Shown here piece by piece: positions 6,176-8,038 of a stretch of DNA of 8,038 bases. The number at the start of each line of letters is the position of its first letter. The stretch's first letter is position 1. A model generated the notes under the pieces. That model was not told the DNA's origin. It worked only from the letters and a program-made list of their open reading frames with translations, and did no database searches. The position numbers and the translations under genes were made by a program. Source of the DNA: Citricoccus sp. WCRC_4 (GTDB lineage: Bacteria > Actinomycetota > Actinomycetes > Actinomycetales > Micrococcaceae); assembly GCA_026645375.1 (NCBI GenBank), contig JAPFFX010000282.1, positions 1 to 8,038 of the forward strand. Direction: 5' to 3'.

Positions 6176-6212
6176 GACGTGTCCCGGCGAGGCACAATGG
6201 GAGACGTGTCCC
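6176..6212 (+). repeat. 10-bp direct repeat GACGTGTCCC flanking the cyclo-ligase promoter
   Basis: GACGTGTCCC occurs at 6176-6185 and again at 6203-6212, 27 bp apart. The second copy contains the proposed GTG start (6206-6208). A GC-rich inverted repeat built on GGCCGCGGCC lies just to the left (about 6153-6173). Function is unknown; either an operator pair or chance in a GC-rich spacer. Confidence 0.4.
6193..6198 (+). promoter_or_regulatory. Candidate -10 box for the cyclo-ligase gene
   Basis: CACAAT is a near match to TANNAT and is followed by 7 bases (GGGAGAC) and GTG 6206, the same geometry as proposed for sepX. This suggests a leaderless start at 6206 rather than the ATG at 6197, which lies inside the hexamer. 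Confidence 0.4.
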
Positions 6213-6928
6213 CCAACGAACCCGCACCCCAGAACCAGTCCGAGGCCCAGTACTCCGCCAAGCTGACCGGCGACCGCGGATCCACCCCCGAGGAAACGCT
6301 GCAGTGGCGCAAGCAGGACGTCCGCACGCTGTGGCGGGCGCGGCGTCGCGAGCTGGGCGAGGACGAGAGGGCCGAGCAGTCGGGTGCCCTCACCCGGCAC
6401 GTGCTCGACTGGTACCTGCCGCGCGCACGCCACCGCCGCGCCGCCGTCGTGATGTCCTACGGGACCGAGCCGGACACCGGGCCGCTGCGCCAGGCGCTGC
6501 ACGAGGCCGGGGTCGAGGTGCTGGTGCCCATCACCGAGCCGGAGCGCCAGCTGTCCTGGGCGCGGTGGTTCCCGGGCGTGGAGCTGGCCCGCAGCCCCGT
6601 GGCCCCCATCGACGAGCCGGTCGGCGAGCGGTACGGCCTCGAGACGATGCGTACCGTGGACCTCGTCCTGGTGCCCGCCCAGGTGGTGGACCTGCGCGGC
6701 ATCCGGATGGGCCAGGGGGGCGGGTACTACGACCGGTTCCTGGCCGGGGTGCGCCGGCAGCGCCAGGACGGCGAGGGCGGCCCGGTCACCCTCGCGTCCG
6801 TGTTCCGGCACGAACTGATGAGCCGTGGATTCATCCCCGCCGGGGAGTTCGACGTGCCGGTGGACGGAGCGGTCACCGCCGACGGCGTCACGTGGTTCGG
6901 CGACAGGGAAACGCCCCCGGGGGTGTAA
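6206..6928 (+). CDS. 5-formyltetrahydrofolate cyclo-ligase
   Basis: The enzyme (also called 5,10-methenyltetrahydrofolate synthetase; fau/ygfA in E. coli) converts 5-formyl-THF to 5,10-methenyl-THF with ATP, returning this folate to one-carbon metabolism. With GTG 6206 it has 240 residues; the in-frame ATG 6197 would add three. A variable hydrophilic leader of about 30 residues comes before WRKQDVRTLWRARRREL, the ATP-contacting N-terminal helix. VVMSYGTEPDT and VLVPITE fit the family core strands. The signature GIRMGQGGGYYDRFL (165-179) is the phosphate/folate-binding loop. C-terminal HELM, VPVDGAVTADGVTWF also fits the family. It is divergent from the acetyltransferase gene and lies upstream of the Ruc-like gene, the same neighbour pair as Rv0992c-Rv0991c in Mycobacterium tuberculosis. 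Confidence 0.94.
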   Translation: MSPNEPAPQNQSEAQYSAKLTGDRGSTPEETLQWRKQDVRTLWRARRRELGEDERAEQSGALTRHVLDWYLPRARHRRAAVVMSYGTEPDTGPLRQALHEAGVEVLVPITEPERQLSWARWFPGVELARSPVAPIDEPVGERYGLETMRTVDLVLVPAQVVDLRGIRMGQGGGYYDRFLAGVRRQRQDGEGGPVTLASVFRHELMSRGFIPAGEFDVPVDGAVTADGVTWFGDRETPPGV

Positions 6929-6930
6929 CA

Positions 6931-6957
6931 TTGGCACTCGAAACGTGCGAGTGCCAA
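6931..6957 (+). promoter_or_regulatory. CIRCE element (HrcA operator)
   Basis: TTGGCACTC, nine bases, GAGTGCCAA is a perfect 9-9-9 inverted repeat matching the CIRCE consensus TTAGCACTC-N9-GAGTGCTAA, with only the third position of each arm changed, symmetrically. The outermost spacer bases also pair, so the stem could be 10 bp. It lies 2 bases after the cyclo-ligase stop and 66 bases before the Ruc-like start. HrcA is the heat-shock repressor that normally controls groES/groEL; in M. tuberculosis it also controls ruc (Rv0991c). TAACAT at 6926-6931 overlaps the left arm and is a weak candidate -10 box, so bound repressor could block that promoter. Confidence 0.88.
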
Positions 6958-7009
6958 GCCTGCCCGGCGGACGGAACGGTCTGTCCCTGCCCGGCCCACG
7001 GCTGGCCGG

Positions 7010-7015
7010 AAGGAG
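7010..7015 (+). promoter_or_regulatory. Ribosome-binding site that fixes the Ruc-like start
   Basis: AAGGAG lies 8 bases before GTG 7024. An in-frame GTG at 7015 overlaps this site and is therefore unlikely to be the start. The position also gives the standard FmdB-family N-terminus (PTYAYAC). Confidence 0.8.
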
Positions 7016-7023
7016 TGTCACCG

Positions 7024-7401
7024 GTGCCCACCTACGCCTACGCCTGCAAGGACTGCGGTCACGCGTTCGACATCGTCCAGTCGTTCAGCGACGATTCGCT
7101 CACGGTCTGCCCCGAGTGTGAGGGCGCGTTGCGCAAGAAGTTCAACTCCGTGGGCGTCGTCTTCAAGGGGTCCGGCTTCTACCGCACCGACTCCCGCTCG
7201 GACGGATCCGGTTCCAAGGGCAGCGGCGCCTCCACGGCGGCGTCCTCGAACGGCTCCGGCAGCTCCGAGAGCTCCTCCGCGTCCTCCACCGGTTCCACGG
7301 ACTCGGGCAGCTCGTCCCCGGCCGAGAAGACGTCCGGCTCCGGCGCCTCGGCGTCCTCCGGCTCCACGCCGGCCAAGACGCCGGCGCCCGCCTCCGTCTG
7401 A
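7024..7401 (+). CDS. ruc: Ruc-like FmdB-family zinc-ribbon protein with Ser/Gly-rich disordered tail
   Basis: The 125-residue protein starts with the FmdB-type zinc ribbon: Cys8 and Cys11 (YACKDCG), then Cys29 and Cys32 (VCPEC), followed by the conserved LRKKFNSVGVVFKGSGFYRTDSR segment, here 36-58. Residues 59-125 are almost only Ser, Gly, Ala, Thr and Pro and must be disordered. This is the layout of M. tuberculosis Rv0991c (Ruc), reported as a chaperone switched on by oxidation of its zinc-binding cysteines and controlled by HrcA. Here too the gene follows the cyclo-ligase gene and has a CIRCE element upstream, so the functional match is good, though inferred. It is probably transcribed both with the cyclo-ligase gene and from a heat-shock promoter in the 95-base gap. 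Tandem hairpins lie just downstream. Confidence 0.9.
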   Translation: MPTYAYACKDCGHAFDIVQSFSDDSLTVCPECEGALRKKFNSVGVVFKGSGFYRTDSRSDGSGSKGSGASTAASSNGSGSSESSSASSTGSTDSGSSSPAEKTSGSGASASSGSTPAKTPAPASV

Positions 7402-7418
7402 GCCGGTACTCCACCGCC

Positions 7419-7462
7419 GACCGTGCACGGCACGCCGTCCACGGTCCCACGGCGCTCCGTGG
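7419..7462 (+). terminator. Tandem hairpins after the Ruc-like gene, probable terminator
   Basis: GACCGTG (7419-7425) pairs with CACGGTC (7440-7446), with a further inner stem ACGG/CCGT around a CACG loop. Directly after it CCACGG (7447-7452) pairs with CCGTGG (7457-7462) around a CGCT loop. No U-tract follows, as is usual for candidate terminators in high-GC actinobacteria. It lies 17 bases after the stop of the Ruc-like gene and before a gene with its own candidate promoter. Confidence 0.55.
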
Positions 7463-7483
7463 CGGAGGTCCGCCGCGACCTGA

Positions 7484-7489
7484 TGTGAT
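7484..7489 (+). promoter_or_regulatory. Candidate -10 box for the last gene
   Basis: TGTGAT lies exactly 6 bases before ATG 7496, which has no ribosome-binding site at normal distance (the nearest GGAGG is about 27 bases away). This fits a leaderless start. The match to TANNNT is imperfect. Confidence 0.3.
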
Positions 7490-7495
7490 CGCGTC

Positions 7496-8038
7496 ATGCC
7501 CACCGGAGCCCCGTGCACACCCGCCCCGTCACCACGCCGACGAGCTGCCTCGCTGAGCCCCACCGCCGCGTCCCGCGGACGGCCCTCCCCGGGCGGGGCC
7601 CGCTCCCTGCGGCGTCGAGAGCGATCCGCCCTGCGCCGCCAGCGGGCCCTGGTCCGTCGGCGCCTCTCCGCTCCCCCGCCGGCCTACCTCGCGGGACCGT
7701 TCGAGGACCACGACGACGGTGACCCGCCGGGTGCCGATGGCGCGGACCGTGGTGCCAGCCGAGGACCGGTACAGCGGCGGATGCGCCTGCGTCTCGCCCT
7801 GGCGTCCCTTCCCCTGGCCGCGGCGGTAGCGCTGTTCGCGGCCACCGGCCTCCGCCACGATCCCGCCTCGGTGTCCGCCGAGGCCCCGGCTGCGGCGGAG
7901 GGCACGGTCGCGGCCGGAGACTCCGGGATGCCGCGCTCGGGGGCGGCGGATGACCTGCTGGCGCCGGTCCTCCCACCCGGCGCTGCAGGTGCCACGGTGC
8001 CGTCGGTCGTGGCGGAGGCCGCACAGACGGATGACGTC
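7496..8038 (+). CDS. Arg-rich protein with one membrane segment, possibly SAF-domain family (partial, 5' part)
   Basis: The frame from ATG 7496 is open for 181 codons to the window edge; an in-frame TGA at 7481 limits it upstream. Residues 14-58 are very Arg-rich, 69-90 acidic and Gly-rich, and RRMRLRLALASLPLAAAVALF (about 93-113, running to about 118) forms a basic flank and one membrane helix. An Ala/Pro-rich region follows that is likely outside the membrane. The third codon position is strongly G/C, supporting coding. In Micrococcaceae and relatives the gene after the cyclo-ligase/FmdB pair often encodes a SAF-domain protein related to CpaB/FlgA, which has a basic N-terminus and one membrane helix before the SAF domain. 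No SAF domain is visible before the edge, so this identity rests on position and N-terminal layout only. Confidence 0.65.
   Translation, partial: MPTGAPCTPAPSPRRRAASLSPTAASRGRPSPGGARSLRRRERSALRRQRALVRRRLSAPPPAYLAGPFEDHDDGDPPGADGADRGASRGPVQRRMRLRLALASLPLAAAVALFAATGLRHDPASVSAEAPAAAEGTVAAGDSGMPRSGAADDLLAPVLPPGAAGATVPSVVAEAAQTDDV

Noticed and set aside
5495..6196. N-terminal extension of the cyclo-ligase frame back to 5495
   Set aside because: The extension runs antisense through the acetyltransferase gene, which has clear GNAT motifs; the family core needs no such extension.

Overview
The window is very GC-rich, with G or C at most third codon positions. Start codons are often GTG, several starts look leaderless, and the gene content is actinobacterial: a SepX/GlpR-like divisome protein, a RimJ-like acetyltransferase, and a 5-formyltetrahydrofolate cyclo-ligase next to a Ruc/FmdB-type zinc ribbon. 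This points to a member of the Micrococcales, probably Micrococcaceae (Kocuria, Micrococcus or Arthrobacter relatives). The genus is an inference; no rRNA or other taxonomic marker is present. I see no mobile element, CRISPR array, tRNA or rRNA.

Left part (1-3259, all + strand). The window opens in the 3' end of an unidentified gene with an Asp-rich repetitive tail (stop at 186-188). A three-gene signalling operon follows: a small exported or membrane-anchored protein with a Ser-Gly repeat linker and a nearly pure poly-Asp C-terminus (291-902), a two-pass sensor histidine kinase (930-2564), and an OmpR/PhoB-type response regulator (2561-3259) that overlaps the kinase by 4 bases. The acidic protein is a good candidate for an extracytoplasmic accessory or ligand-binding partner of the kinase. 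CTCATC repeats at 11- and 21-bp offsets ahead of the operon could be a response-regulator operator.

Middle part (3238-6139, - strand). Reading leftward these are a RimJ/RimL-type GNAT acetyltransferase, a SepX/GlpR-type membrane protein of the cell-division machinery, and a phosphotransferase with the APH/choline-kinase fold whose 3' end overlaps the response regulator tail to tail. RimJ next to SepX/GlpR is the remnant of a known actinobacterial cluster (galU - moeA/glp - rimJ - sepX/glpR), but galU and moeA/glp are not between rimJ and the divergent cyclo-ligase gene here.

Right part (6206-8038, + strand). 5-Formyltetrahydrofolate cyclo-ligase is followed by a Ruc-like zinc-ribbon protein with a Ser/Gly-rich disordered tail. 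Between them lies a perfectly symmetrical 9-9-9 CIRCE element, the operator of the heat-shock repressor HrcA. Tandem hairpins close this unit. A further gene then runs off the window: an Arg-rich protein with one membrane segment, by synteny perhaps a SAF-domain protein.

The best-supported notable points are the CIRCE element in front of the ruc homologue, the SepX/GlpR start that appears leaderless and restores an N-terminal membrane segment, and the Asp-tail protein coupled to the two-component system.
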